Below are positions 17,862-27,363 of a DNA stretch of 64,000 nt, piece after piece (position 1 is the first letter of the stretch; every line of letters begins with the position of its first letter). Below the pieces are notes generated by a model. It was not told the origin of the DNA and did no database searches. It was given only the letters and a program-made list of their open reading frames with translations. Where the stretch lies: positions 3,235,391 to 3,299,390 of the forward strand of contig OX638326.1 in the NCBI GenBank assembly GCA_951812775.1, given 5' to 3'. This DNA comes from an uncultured Alphaproteobacteria bacterium. Lineage in GTDB: Bacteria; Pseudomonadota; Alphaproteobacteria; MPNO01; UBA2964. A program made the translations under genes and the position numbers.

Positions 17862-18575
17862 CAGGACCTCCAACAAAAAACCCTTTTGCACTTTCCAGGC
17901 AGCCTCGGCCTGATCGCGGCGATAGCGACCGGGCATAGTGTCATTGAGCCAGCCATGAGGGGCGCCCGGGAATACATGAACCGAATGGCTCTTGCCTTTT
18001 TCCTCGAGACAATTGCGAAAACGCCTGACATGGGTGAGTGAGATCATGTGATCCGCCTCGCCAAACATGCCGAGCACCGGGCAGTCGACCTTGGCGATCA
18101 CCTCTTCCAGAGGTTCATGATAGAGATCGCTGGTTTCCCATTCACGATCCTGTGCCGCGCCATACCAGACCAGGGCGGCAGCGACTTTGCGCCGGGCGGC
18201 GATGATCAGCGGGTGGCGTCCCGTCTGACACACGCCTTTAACGGCGATGCAGTCATTATCCACCTCGTCCATGGCTTCCAGCACATCAATGGCGGTGCCG
18301 AGATGTTCTGCTGCTTCATCGTCGGTTATGTCGTAGCGGTCATCGCCGGCATGCAACGCCTCCTGATCAGGATGTCGGAAAAAACAGTCCGGCGCGATGC
18401 AGACAAACCCTTCCTCAGCAAACCGGGCGGCGAGATCAAGTGTGTGCTGCACCAACCCGTAGCGCTCATGCATGATCACCACGGCGGGTAGCGGACGGGA
18501 AGTATCCCCGGGGATCGCGATAAAGGCCGGTAACCCGCTATCACAGGTAATATTTGTGGTCGTAATCTCTGCCAT
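17769..18575 (-). CDS. Dienelactone hydrolase family protein
   Basis: The 268-residue alpha/beta hydrolase carries the DLH-type nucleophile cysteine in KGVCQTGRH (about residue 115), in place of the usual serine elbow. It also has a glutamate in MHERYGL, an acid in GEADHMI and a histidine in PGAPHGWLND. These match the Cys-Asp-His triad and the activating glutamate of dienelactone hydrolase. DLH opens lactones in chlorocatechol and related aromatic breakdown. It converges on the flavoprotein gene. Relatives with broader substrates are common, so the exact reaction is uncertain. Confidence 0.85.
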   Translation of the reverse strand: MAEITTTNITCDSGLPAFIAIPGDTSRPLPAVVIMHERYGLVQHTLDLAARFAEEGFVCIAPDCFFRHPDQEALHAGDDRYDITDDEAAEHLGTAIDVLEAMDEVDNDCIAVKGVCQTGRHPLIIAARRKVAAALVWYGAAQDREWETSDLYHEPLEEVIAKVDCPVLGMFGEADHMISLTHVRRFRNCLEEKGKSHSVHVFPGAPHGWLNDTMPGRYRRDQAEAAWKVQKGFLLEVLSPAYDRTAIISRFDCVSSKDYDFSKNVRQE

Positions 18576-18710
18576 TCTGGTCTCTCCCTGAAACGATTCT
18601 CGTTGTTGCCCATAGCCAACGGCGAACTGTCAGGATAGTCAAGGCCACTGGTTCCATTGATCGTGTTGTCGGACTTTGCCAAGGGCGTCGAAATTCGCTA
18701 TCACCTATCT

Positions 18711-20993
18711 ATGGCTACTCAGAAAAAAGACCTTCTCGGTCAGCGTCTCACACGGCTCGAAGACCCCCCGTTGATTGCCGGGCAGGGTAACTATGCCGCA
18801 GATATCAACTTCCCCGATCAGCTCCACATGCGGATCGTCCGCAGCCCCTACGCCCACGCGAGGATTACCTCGATAGATACTGAAGAAGCGGCTGCTCTTC
18901 CCGGCATCGTGGCAATCTGGACGAGTGATGATATTTCCGATCTGCCCCCTATTGATTTTCGCGCTGACAAGTCCTCTGAGGAGCTGAAACCGTTCCGTCA
19001 GAATGTTCTGGCGACCGACCGGGTGCGCTATGTCGGTGATCCGGTAGTCGCGATCTTCGCCGAAGACGCCTATGTCGCAGAAGATGCTGCGGACCTTGTG
19101 GTAATTAACGCTGAGCCTTTACGGGTAATCTCGTCGGCTGATGAAGAGCCGGGTGAGTTTGATGACGGGTTGAGTTCTGAAGCAGGCCTTTTGACTCATA
19201 CCTATGGTGATGTCGATGCGGCGTTCGATGCTGCTGATACCGTAATTGAGCTTGATCTTCGCACCGGACGTCATTCAGGCGTGCCAATGGAAACCAGAGG
19301 CGCCATCGGCGTCTATGATGCCGACAATGATATTCTGAAACTTTATGGTGCTGCCAAAGTACCGCATCGTAATCGCGATACGCTGGTGCGCATGCTTGGC
19401 CGTGATGAAGATAAGATCGAACTACACGAGGGCCATACCGGCGGTGGATTTGGTATCCGCGGCGAATTGTATCCCGAAGACGTCCTGGTGCTTGTTGCGG
19501 CAATGCGCCTTGGGCGGTCAGTGAAATGGATTGAAGATCGTCAGGAACACATGATGGCGGCCAATCAGGGCCGCAATCAGCGCCATGTGGTTAAAATTGC
19601 TGTCGACAAGGACGGTATGATCCTCGGCATGGAAGACGAATTCTTTCATGATCAGGGCGGTTATATTCGGACCCACGGCGCAAATGTGCCGAACCGGACC
19701 ATGTGTATGCTGACCGGCGCTTATAACGTTCCCGCCTATCGTGCGTTGTGCCATTTGCGGCTGACGAACAAAACGCCAGCGGCGACCTACCGGGCGCCAG
19801 GTCGGTTCGAAAGCACGTTTGTACGCGAACGGCTCATGGATACGCTGTCCGTGAAACTGGGTATCGATCGGATTGAGTTGCGTCGGCGCAATTTGATCAC
19901 TGCCGATCAGATGCCCTTCTCACTTGAGTTTGACGAGGCCGGTGTTGAGAACCTTGAAATCGATAATGGCGACTATCCGCAATTGCTTGATAAAGCGCTC
20001 GACTGGCTGAAATGGGACGATCTCGAGGCCGATCTTGCAAATCGCCGGGCTAATGGTGAAATGGTCGGTTCCGGTATTGGTATCTTTGTTGAAGAAAGCG
20101 GCAAGGGCCCGTCCGATGGCGCACAGATATCTGTCGATGAGAACGGCGATGTCGAGGTGCTGACCGGTGGGGCGTCCCTTGGGCAGGGCTTTGAAACGAC
20201 GATGGCACAGATTTGTGCCAACGCGCTGGGTGTGGATTACAAGCGCATTACCGTCATCCACGGCCAGACCAATCTGATCCCTTATGGCATTGGGGCGCAT
20301 GCGGCACGGGCGACGGTCATGACAGGCAGCGCGGTAAATGTGACGGCGTTGACCTTGCGGTCAAAGGCCTTGGATCTGGCCGCCGAGATGCTGCAATTGC
20401 CCGCTGACACTCTTGAAATTGTCGATGGTACGGTCGTTGTTGCGGACAATCCGTCTGGCCCTTCCATTACTCTGGCGGAAATCGCCCGGCGCAATGAAGA
20501 CGGTTTGGCGGCAGAGGATTTTCACAAGACCAAAGAATCCGCCTTTCCCTATGGCATTCATTTTGCTGTTGTAAAAGTCGATCCGGAAACCGGCCGCATT
20601 GATGTCGAACGTTTCATGGTCGCCTATGATGTAGGCTGCATGGTTAATGAGATGCTGCTCGAAGGGCAGCTGGTCGGAGGCTGTATTCAGGGAATTGGCG
20701 GCGCGTTGTATGAAGAATTTGTCTATAGCGAAGAAGGTGAGCCAATGGCGGTCACCTTTGCCGATTATATGATGCCGACCCTGGATCGCGTGCCGACGGT
20801 CGAATGCATGATTACAGAGGACGCGCCAAGCCCGCATAATCTGCTTGGCCTTAAAGGTGGCGGCGAAGGTGGGATTAATGGTGTTGGGGCGGCGATTGCT
20901 GGGGCAATTGATCAGGCGGTCGGTATTCCCGGCGCCATAACGCAGTTGCCGGTGACGCCGCAGCGTATGAAAGAAATTCTGAAAAACGCATAG
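18711..20993 (+). CDS. Molybdenum hydroxylase large subunit, orphan copy 2
   Basis: ATG 18711 (MATQKKDLLGQRL) is preferred to the open frame upstream to 18657. The 760-residue protein has GHTGGGFGIRGELYPEDVL, TYRAPGRFESTFVRERL, GGASLGQGFETTMAQI and the C-terminal GLKGGGEGGINGVG with the catalytic glutamate. It is clearly close to the CoxL at 27364-29685, sharing long blocks such as ESTFVRERLMD, but has no M or S gene beside it. It is followed by a dihydroxyphthalate-decarboxylase-like gene and then a complete M-S-L set, so subunit sharing is possible. Confidence 0.88.
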   Translation: MATQKKDLLGQRLTRLEDPPLIAGQGNYAADINFPDQLHMRIVRSPYAHARITSIDTEEAAALPGIVAIWTSDDISDLPPIDFRADKSSEELKPFRQNVLATDRVRYVGDPVVAIFAEDAYVAEDAADLVVINAEPLRVISSADEEPGEFDDGLSSEAGLLTHTYGDVDAAFDAADTVIELDLRTGRHSGVPMETRGAIGVYDADNDILKLYGAAKVPHRNRDTLVRMLGRDEDKIELHEGHTGGGFGIRGELYPEDVLVLVAAMRLGRSVKWIEDRQEHMMAANQGRNQRHVVKIAVDKDGMILGMEDEFFHDQGGYIRTHGANVPNRTMCMLTGAYNVPAYRALCHLRLTNKTPAATYRAPGRFESTFVRERLMDTLSVKLGIDRIELRRRNLITADQMPFSLEFDEAGVENLEIDNGDYPQLLDKALDWLKWDDLEADLANRRANGEMVGSGIGIFVEESGKGPSDGAQISVDENGDVEVLTGGASLGQGFETTMAQICANALGVDYKRITVIHGQTNLIPYGIGAHAARATVMTGSAVNVTALTLRSKALDLAAEMLQLPADTLEIVDGTVVVADNPSGPSITLAEIARRNEDGLAAEDFHKTKESAFPYGIHFAVVKVDPETGRIDVERFMVAYDVGCMVNEMLLEGQLVGGCIQGIGGALYEEFVYSEEGEPMAVTFADYMMPTLDRVPTVECMITEDAPSPHNLLGLKGGGEGGINGVGAAIAGAIDQAVGIPGAITQLPVTPQRMKEILKNA

Positions 20994-21057
20994 AGACAGA
21001 GTCTCGAAATAATGTGCCGATAAGCACCGTCATACAGAGCGGTTGGGAGGAGACACG

Positions 21058-22047
21058 ATGGGACAAAAGTTGGAACTGACGCTGGCGATGGGCGATTACG
21101 AAATCGTTCGGGCGCTCAAAGACGGCACCGTCGAACCTGACGGCATAAAGCTAAACATTCTGACCAAGATGGATTCAACGACCCGCCATTGGCGGTTTTT
21201 GCGCAATCAGGACTTCGACGTCGCGGAATGCTCGTGCTCGTCCTATCTGGTGGCGCGCGATCAGGGGATGCCGTTTGAGGGCATTCCGGTATTTCTGCAT
21301 CGCCGTTTCCGCCATGGCTTTATGTTCATCAATACGACCAAGGGTTTTAAAGAACCAAAAGACCTGATCGGTTGTAAGATGGGCGTCAAACAGTTCCAGT
21401 CGAGCGCCCAGCTCTGGATGCGGGGTATTTTGGAGCATGAATATGGCGTGCCGCACCGGTCCATGGAATGGTTTTCCGAGCTTGATGAGAGTATCGAGTT
21501 TGACCCGCCCGAAGATTTGAAACTCACCCGTCTTCCCAACGACAAATCGGTTGAGACAATGCTGGCCGAAGGTGAGCTTGATGCGGTGCTGCATCCTGAC
21601 CTGATTAAGCCATTGGTTGATAAGGACCCGCGCGTGGGACGTCTGTTCCCAAACTTTAAAGAGGAAGAGATCGCGTTCTTTGAACGGACGCGCATATTTC
21701 CGATTATGCATGTCCTTGGAATTAAAAGAGAAATTGTCGAAAAATACCCTTGGGTGCCCCTCAATCTTTATCACGCCTTCAACGAAGCCAAGGCGATTGC
21801 GATGAAGCGCATGGTTAATCCGCGTATCGTGCCGCTGGCCTGGTACCGCGAGGCCTGGGAGGAACAGGAAGAGTTAATGGGCACTGATCCCTGGCAATAT
21901 GGCATGACAGAGGACAACGAAAACCAGCTCACTAAATTGGTTAGCTATTCGCATGAACAGGGCATGATTCAGCGCGAAATTCCGCTTGATGAGCTGTTTT
22001 TGCCCATGTCGCAGGGCCGCAAACGCGGTGAAGTGTTCCGCGTCTGA
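21058..22047 (+). CDS. 4,5-dihydroxyphthalate decarboxylase-like protein
   Basis: ATG 21058 follows GGGAGGAGACACG. The 329-residue protein has the periplasmic-binding-protein-like fold of Pht5-type decarboxylases, with no signal peptide. Typical features are the opening LELTLAMGDYEIVRALKDG, then EPDGIKLNIL, DVAECSCSSYLVARDQG, the mid-protein ILEHEYGVPHRSMEW and YLYHAF-like NLYHAFNEAK. Known members decarboxylate 4,5-dihydroxyphthalate to protocatechuate. Its place between Mo hydroxylase genes suggests hydroxylation followed by decarboxylation of an aromatic acid. The substrate is not proven. Confidence 0.85.
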   Translation: MGQKLELTLAMGDYEIVRALKDGTVEPDGIKLNILTKMDSTTRHWRFLRNQDFDVAECSCSSYLVARDQGMPFEGIPVFLHRRFRHGFMFINTTKGFKEPKDLIGCKMGVKQFQSSAQLWMRGILEHEYGVPHRSMEWFSELDESIEFDPPEDLKLTRLPNDKSVETMLAEGELDAVLHPDLIKPLVDKDPRVGRLFPNFKEEEIAFFERTRIFPIMHVLGIKREIVEKYPWVPLNLYHAFNEAKAIAMKRMVNPRIVPLAWYREAWEEQEELMGTDPWQYGMTEDNENQLTKLVSYSHEQGMIQREIPLDELFLPMSQGRKRGEVFRV

Positions 22048-22171
22048 TAAAAGTCTATGTTTTCTGCCAGTTGGGGCTGGTTTTCGCGATAATGTTAGGC
22101 CATGATCACGTCCGACATTTAACTTGTTTTATAATTTGAATTGAGAAGAAAAGAAGGGGAGATCCGTAACA

Positions 22172-23041
22172 ATGGATGATGTGCGTTACGAGGCTCCGGA
22201 ATTGCCGGATGCTGCATCTTCACTGCTTGCCGAGGCTGGCGGCAGTGGAAAAGTGTTTGCCGGTGGTACCGATGTCATGGTGCAAATTCACGCCGAGCTT
22301 ATTGATCCCGGCGTAATCGTCGATATCAAAAACATTCCGGGAACCCAGGGCATCTCTGAATCTGATGGTGCCTATACGTTCGGGGCCGCTACAGCAGGTA
22401 TGGTTTTGATGGACCATGAAGGTTTTTCCTCTACCTGGCCTGGTGTCATTGATGGAGTTGCGCTGATTGGCTCGATCCAGGTCAAGGGTCGCGCCAGCGT
22501 TGGCGGCAATGTGTGCAACGCCTCGCCAGCGGCAGATAGTACCCCGGCGATGATCGCTGCAGGCGCAATTTGCAATATCACTGGTCCCAGTGGAGAGCGG
22601 ACAGCGCCGGTTGAAGACATTGTAACCGGTCCCGGCAAAACATCGCTGGCGGATGGCGAATTCATCGTGTCCTTTTCTATGCCGAAACGCCCGCCACATT
22701 CCGGTGACGCGTACTTGCGGCTGACCCCACGGACGGAAATGGATATTGCCGTGGTCGGGGCGGGTGTGAACCTAACGCTGGATGATGATGGCACCTGCAC
22801 GGCGGCGCGTGTCTCGCTAGGGGCGGTTGCACCGACTCCTCTGTTGGTTGCGGAAGCAACCGACGCGTTGATCGGCACCAAGGTTGATGATGCGGCGCTT
22901 ACCAAGATGGGTGAAGCCTGTAGCGCAGCCTGCAATCCGATCTCCGATAAGCGGGGTACCAAGGAATACAGAATAAAAACTGCGGCTGTGATTGCACGGC
23001 GCGCGGCTGAAATTGCACTCGAACGGGCGAGAGAAAACTAA
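22172..23041 (+). CDS. Molybdenum hydroxylase FAD-binding (medium) subunit
   Basis: The 289-residue CoxM-type protein starts at ATG 22172 after GGGGAGATCC. The FAD-binding motifs are FAGGTDVMVQIH near residue 35 and SVGGNVCNASPAADS near residue 115. It passes electrons from the 2Fe-2S subunit to the acceptor. Its stop overlaps the start of the small-subunit gene, and the large-subunit gene follows, giving the order M-S-L. Confidence 0.9.
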   Translation: MDDVRYEAPELPDAASSLLAEAGGSGKVFAGGTDVMVQIHAELIDPGVIVDIKNIPGTQGISESDGAYTFGAATAGMVLMDHEGFSSTWPGVIDGVALIGSIQVKGRASVGGNVCNASPAADSTPAMIAAGAICNITGPSGERTAPVEDIVTGPGKTSLADGEFIVSFSMPKRPPHSGDAYLRLTPRTEMDIAVVGAGVNLTLDDDGTCTAARVSLGAVAPTPLLVAEATDALIGTKVDDAALTKMGEACSAACNPISDKRGTKEYRIKTAAVIARRAAEIALERAREN

Positions 23042-23523
23042 TGGCGAAAAGAAGTCACATAACATTGTCGGTGAACGGAGATGAATATGAAACTCTCTGT
23101 GAACCTGATCAGTCACTGGTCGATGTCCTGCGCAATGAGCTGGAGCTGACCGGGACCAAGGAAGGTTGTTCAACAGGCGACTGCGGCGCTTGCAGTATCC
23201 GTCTCGATGGCGATCTGGTTTGTTCTTGTCTGGTGTTGGCTGTTGAAGCCGAAGGCAAGGAAATAGAAACCATTGAGGGGATGGCGACGTCTCCGGAAGA
23301 GCTGCATCCGTTGCAGAGCAAATTCCTCGAAATCAACGGATTGCAATGTGGTATCTGCACACCGGGTATCTTGATCGCGGCAAAAGCCCTGCTCGAGAAA
23401 AATCCAGACCCAACTGAAACTGAAATTCGTTTCTGGCTCGCTGGCAATCTCTGCCGGTGCACCGGTTATGATAAAATTATTCGTTCTGTACAGGCTGCGG
23501 CCGAAGAAATGAGAAAGGGCTAA
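23041..23523 (+). CDS. Molybdenum hydroxylase 2Fe-2S (small) subunit
   Basis: The 160-residue CoxS-type protein has a plant-type 2Fe-2S cluster (GCSTGDCGACSIRLDG with a later C) and a second cluster (QCGICTPG, then LCRCTGY). It links the Mo site in the large subunit to FAD in the medium subunit. The start overlaps the medium-subunit stop by one base. Confidence 0.92.
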   Translation: MAKRSHITLSVNGDEYETLCEPDQSLVDVLRNELELTGTKEGCSTGDCGACSIRLDGDLVCSCLVLAVEAEGKEIETIEGMATSPEELHPLQSKFLEINGLQCGICTPGILIAAKALLEKNPDPTETEIRFWLAGNLCRCTGYDKIIRSVQAAAEEMRKG

Positions 23524-23525
23524 TC

Positions 23526-25814
23526 ATGGCGTCTATTCTTGAAGAAAGTGGATTTGATCCCAGTGCTGAGCTGAAGATTGTCGGCACTAACCCTGTCAAA
23601 CATGACGGGCTCGATAAAGTTATGGGCCGTGCCAAGTTTGGCGCCGATGCATTCCTGCCAGGAATGCTGGTTGGCAAGATCCTGCGGAGCCCGCATGCGC
23701 ATGCCAACATCAAGTCAATCGACACATCGAAGGCGGAAGCACTGCCTGGCGTTAAGTCAGTGATTACTGCTGCGGATTTCCCTGAAAAGAAGGCGGGAAC
23801 GCCCGCTGGTGATATGACCCGTAATGTCATGGCCCGGGAAAAAGCCTTGTATGACGGACATCCGGTAGCGGCGGTCGCGGCGACCAGCGAGAAGATTGCC
23901 AAACAGGCTCTCAAGCTGATCGAAGTGGATTATGAAGTCCTGCCGCATGTCATCGATCCGGTAGAAGCCATGCAGCCGGATGCGCCGATCCTGCATGATT
24001 ATCTGCGAACCAAGGGTGTCGAAGGCGCGGAAGACAAGCAAACCAATGTTACCGAAAAGATGGTAACGCAGCTTGGCGATATTGATGCAGGTTTTGAAGA
24101 GGCCGACATTATCGTTGAACGCTCATACGATAGTAAGCCGATGCATCAGGGCTATATCGAACCTCAGGGCTGTATCGCGGATTATTCCGAGGACGGACAG
24201 ATCGAAGTCTGGTGCTGCACCCAGGCACCGTTTGTTTATCGTGACCGTCTGTCAGCGATCCTCGATATTGATTGCAACAAGATCAATGTTCAGCAGTCTG
24301 AACTTGGTGGCGGCTTCGGCGGCAAGACCGGGTTCTATGGTGAGCCTCTGGCGATCATGCTGTCTAAGAAAGCTTCGCGGTCAGTCAAGATCGTCTTGTC
24401 ACGGATTGAAGTGTTCCGGGGAACGGGGCCGGTATCCGGCACCAGCTATACGATCAAGATGGGCTGTAAAAAAGACGGTACGATCACGGCGGCCTCGGCT
24501 GAAATGATCTTCCAGTCAGGTCCTTATGCGGGATCAATGTACTTTAACGCGCCGAACGCCATGTTCACGCGGTACGATCTTAAAAATGTCGATATCACCG
24601 CTTACGAAGTTCTGTCGAACCGTCAGAAAGTAGCGTCTTTCCGGGCACCCTGTGTGCCACAGATCGTTTTCGGTGTTGAAGGTGTCATTGATGAAATGGC
24701 CCGCAAGATCGAAATGGACCCCATCGACTTCCGGCTGAAAAATGCCTGCGAAGATGGCCATACCACAATTTATGGCGATACCTGGGGGCCGATTGGGTTT
24801 ATTGAGACTCTCAAGAAAGCCAAAGAATGCGATCATTATAAAACGCCCGTGAAGCCTGGCGAAGGTCGTGGCATTTCAACCGGTTTCTGGTTCAACCGTG
24901 GTGGTGAAACCGCTGCGTCCCTGAACCTGGCACCGGACGGAACCGTCACGATTGCAACCGGCACGGCCGATGTTGCCGGGTCACGGATTTCGATCAGCAT
25001 GATGGCAGCTGAAGAACTCGGCATACCTGTTGATCAGGTTCGCGTGAAGATGGTTGATACCAACTCACTTGGCTTTAACCGGGTGACGGCAGGTAGCCGG
25101 ACAACCTTCTCGGTTGGCATGGTGATCGTGGATTCCGCCCGTAAATGTATTGCGGAATTGCGGAAACGTGCTGCTGAGATCTGGGACGTGCCCGAAGATG
25201 GTGTCATCTTCGAAGATGGTATGTGCCGGCCAGCCAGTGCCAACGTTGGTGATTTTGAGCCGCTGTCGATTGCCGATATCTGCAAAAAGACCACGATGAG
25301 TCACGGCGCGATTTCCGGTCATACGGAAATGAACGTAACCGGCGCCGGACCGGGCTTTGCCGTCAATATTGTTGACGTCAAAGTTGATGAGAATACCGGA
25401 CGGACAGACGTCACCCGCTATACGGTGGTGCAGGACGTCGGTAAAGCCATTCATCCGGATCAGGTCGTTGGTCAGATTCAGGGCGGCGCCATTCAGGGCG
25501 TTGGCTGGGCATTGAACGAGGAATACATCTACGGTGAAGATGGCCGGCTGCAAAATGCCGGGTTCCTTGACTATCGTATGCCGGTCGCTTCTGACGTACC
25601 GATGGTTGATACGATCATGGTCGAAGTGCCAAATCCTGCCCATCCGTTCGGATTGCGCGGTGTTGGTGAAGTGCCGGTGGTACCAACCATGGCTGCGGTC
25701 GGTAACGCAATTGGTGACGCGATTGGTATTCGCCCGACATCACTGCCAATGTCACCGCCGAAGGTGCTCGATATTATTGAGCAGGCTAAGGCGGAAGGCG
25801 TCTATAAAGGCTAA
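23526..25814 (+). CDS. Molybdenum hydroxylase large subunit with cognate M and S
   Basis: The 762-residue Moco subunit has ELGGGFGGKTGFYGEP (xanthine-dehydrogenase-like GGGFGGK), SFRAPCVPQIVFGVEG and the C-terminal GLRGVGEVPVVPT with the active-site glutamate. It is the most divergent of the five large subunits here and looks closer to hydroxybenzoyl-CoA reductase/XDH-type enzymes than to CO dehydrogenase. It is the third gene of the M-S-L operon, starting 2 bases after the small-subunit stop. A strong terminator follows. Confidence 0.9.
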   Translation: MASILEESGFDPSAELKIVGTNPVKHDGLDKVMGRAKFGADAFLPGMLVGKILRSPHAHANIKSIDTSKAEALPGVKSVITAADFPEKKAGTPAGDMTRNVMAREKALYDGHPVAAVAATSEKIAKQALKLIEVDYEVLPHVIDPVEAMQPDAPILHDYLRTKGVEGAEDKQTNVTEKMVTQLGDIDAGFEEADIIVERSYDSKPMHQGYIEPQGCIADYSEDGQIEVWCCTQAPFVYRDRLSAILDIDCNKINVQQSELGGGFGGKTGFYGEPLAIMLSKKASRSVKIVLSRIEVFRGTGPVSGTSYTIKMGCKKDGTITAASAEMIFQSGPYAGSMYFNAPNAMFTRYDLKNVDITAYEVLSNRQKVASFRAPCVPQIVFGVEGVIDEMARKIEMDPIDFRLKNACEDGHTTIYGDTWGPIGFIETLKKAKECDHYKTPVKPGEGRGISTGFWFNRGGETAASLNLAPDGTVTIATGTADVAGSRISISMMAAEELGIPVDQVRVKMVDTNSLGFNRVTAGSRTTFSVGMVIVDSARKCIAELRKRAAEIWDVPEDGVIFEDGMCRPASANVGDFEPLSIADICKKTTMSHGAISGHTEMNVTGAGPGFAVNIVDVKVDENTGRTDVTRYTVVQDVGKAIHPDQVVGQIQGGAIQGVGWALNEEYIYGEDGRLQNAGFLDYRMPVASDVPMVDTIMVEVPNPAHPFGLRGVGEVPVVPTMAAVGNAIGDAIGIRPTSLPMSPPKVLDIIEQAKAEGVYKG

Positions 25815-25839
25815 GTCAGCTTCATACGCTGAAACGGAA

Positions 25840-25864
25840 ACGGGGCCTTGCGGCCCCGTTTTTG
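25840..25864. terminator. Rho-independent terminator, shared by convergent genes
   Basis: ACGGGGCC (25840-25847) and GGCCCCGT (25852-25859) form an 8-bp perfect stem with a TTGC loop, followed by a T-run on the plus strand. It lies between the M-S-L operon and the convergent UbiD gene and could serve both. Confidence 0.88.
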
Positions 25865-25894
25865 TTTGCGCGTTTTGCGCGGAAGTTAGATCGC

Positions 25895-27319
25895 CTATTG
25901 CGGCAGAACGTCGCCGAACTTTTTGTAAATCCGGTCATCCAGCTCTTTGGAGTTCCGCGCCACAATCGGGAAGGTTTTCTTGCGCCGATAGGGAATACAG
26001 GCATCGACGACAACCCGTGAATTCCGCGGGTCTTCGTGGCTGTAGCTCATCGGGTCGAGATGGGTGCTCCAGCAGCCATTGAGCACTTCGACGCCATCCT
26101 GTGGATCGCAGCGTGTACACATCGACCAGATCACATCATTCAGATTTGCGGGATCGATATCGTCATCGACGACGATGACCCAGCGATTGGCATAGGCTCC
26201 CGCGTGACATTGCGAAGCAATGAGCCCGGCCTGTTTGGAATGGCCGCCATACATCTGCTTGATGGAGACTGTCAGCCACATCCGGCTGCCGCCAGCTTCA
26301 TGCGCCCAGACACCTTTGATTTCTGGAATACCGGCCGCTTCGAGCTGGTTCCATACCGCGCCGCAGCGATAGGTACCGCGATAGAACGTGTCATCATTCG
26401 GTGGGACGGCGGGGATCGCGCCCATCAGGATAGGATTGTCGCGATGCATAAAGGTTTCAAGCCGGATGGCGGGTTGGGTGGTGGCGCCACCGGCGTAATA
26501 CCCCGTCCATTCACCGAGTGGGCCTTCATCGATCCGGTCATCAGGATGGATATATCCTTCGAAGGCGATCTCGGCATTGGCCGGTACGGGAAGGCCGGTT
26601 TTTGGCATGTTGATGATCTCAACGCCTTCGCCCATCAGCCCGCCGACGCAGTCATACTCGTTTTTGCCATAGGGCATCTCCAGCCCGGCAACCATAAACA
26701 GGGCAGGGTGCATGCCGACAACAACTGCAATCGGGCAGGGTTCGCCACGATCATGGTATTTGTTGCGGATGATGTCGCCGTGCTTGCCTTTGGATGTCAT
26801 GAGGGACGCGGTATTGGCATCGTGTGCTTGGACTCGATAGGCACCGTAGTTGATCCAGCCTGAATCCGGGTCTTTCATTATCACCATGCAGGCGGTGCCG
26901 ATGAAATAACCGCCATCATGCTCGTGCCATTTCGGGGTCGGTATCTTTGTAATGTCGATATCCTTGCCTTCAAACACATTGTCGAGCAATGGACCGCCAT
27001 TAACCTCAACGGGCGCATGGGTTGGCTGGTCTTTCATGTATTTCCGCCAGTAATCGACGAGTTCAACTTCGGATTTATCAACGTCCTCGCCGAGTGCCAG
27101 ATTGATCCGGGGCACCGATGTCAGGATATTGGCGAGCACCCGGAAGTCTTTTGGATAGCCGGGGATGTCATCGAACATAACTGCCGGGTTGGTCATCTGC
27201 CGCATATAGATATCGACGATTGCGCCGATTTCTTCTTCGCGGTCGGCGCCGGATACAATCTGCAGCTGGCCATTGGCCTCAAGATCGCTAATCCAGTCTC
27301 TCAAATCCTTATTTGCCAC
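25895..27319 (-). CDS. UbiD-family (prFMN-dependent) decarboxylase
   Basis: The 474-residue protein starts at GTG 27319 after AAGGAGACATTC. Family motifs include PIAVVVGMHPALFM, DEGPLGEWTGYYAGG (catalytic glutamate region) and IVVDDDIDPANLNDVIW. UbiD enzymes reversibly decarboxylate aromatic or alpha,beta-unsaturated acids using prenylated FMN made by UbiX; no ubiX is in the window. It lies 44 bases downstream of a complete Mo hydroxylase set (M-S-L on the minus strand) and is probably co-transcribed with it. Confidence 0.92.
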   Translation of the reverse strand: MANKDLRDWISDLEANGQLQIVSGADREEEIGAIVDIYMRQMTNPAVMFDDIPGYPKDFRVLANILTSVPRINLALGEDVDKSEVELVDYWRKYMKDQPTHAPVEVNGGPLLDNVFEGKDIDITKIPTPKWHEHDGGYFIGTACMVIMKDPDSGWINYGAYRVQAHDANTASLMTSKGKHGDIIRNKYHDRGEPCPIAVVVGMHPALFMVAGLEMPYGKNEYDCVGGLMGEGVEIINMPKTGLPVPANAEIAFEGYIHPDDRIDEGPLGEWTGYYAGGATTQPAIRLETFMHRDNPILMGAIPAVPPNDDTFYRGTYRCGAVWNQLEAAGIPEIKGVWAHEAGGSRMWLTVSIKQMYGGHSKQAGLIASQCHAGAYANRWVIVVDDDIDPANLNDVIWSMCTRCDPQDGVEVLNGCWSTHLDPMSYSHEDPRNSRVVVDACIPYRRKKTFPIVARNSKELDDRIYKKFGDVLPQ

Positions 27320-27363
27320 GAATGTCTCCTTTTGCTCGTATATTGTCCAGTGGCGCGAGACGG

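Noticed and set aside
26036..26863. Plus-strand ORF of 275 codons
   Set aside because: It is the antisense shadow of the UbiD gene, with no ribosome binding site and no family motifs.
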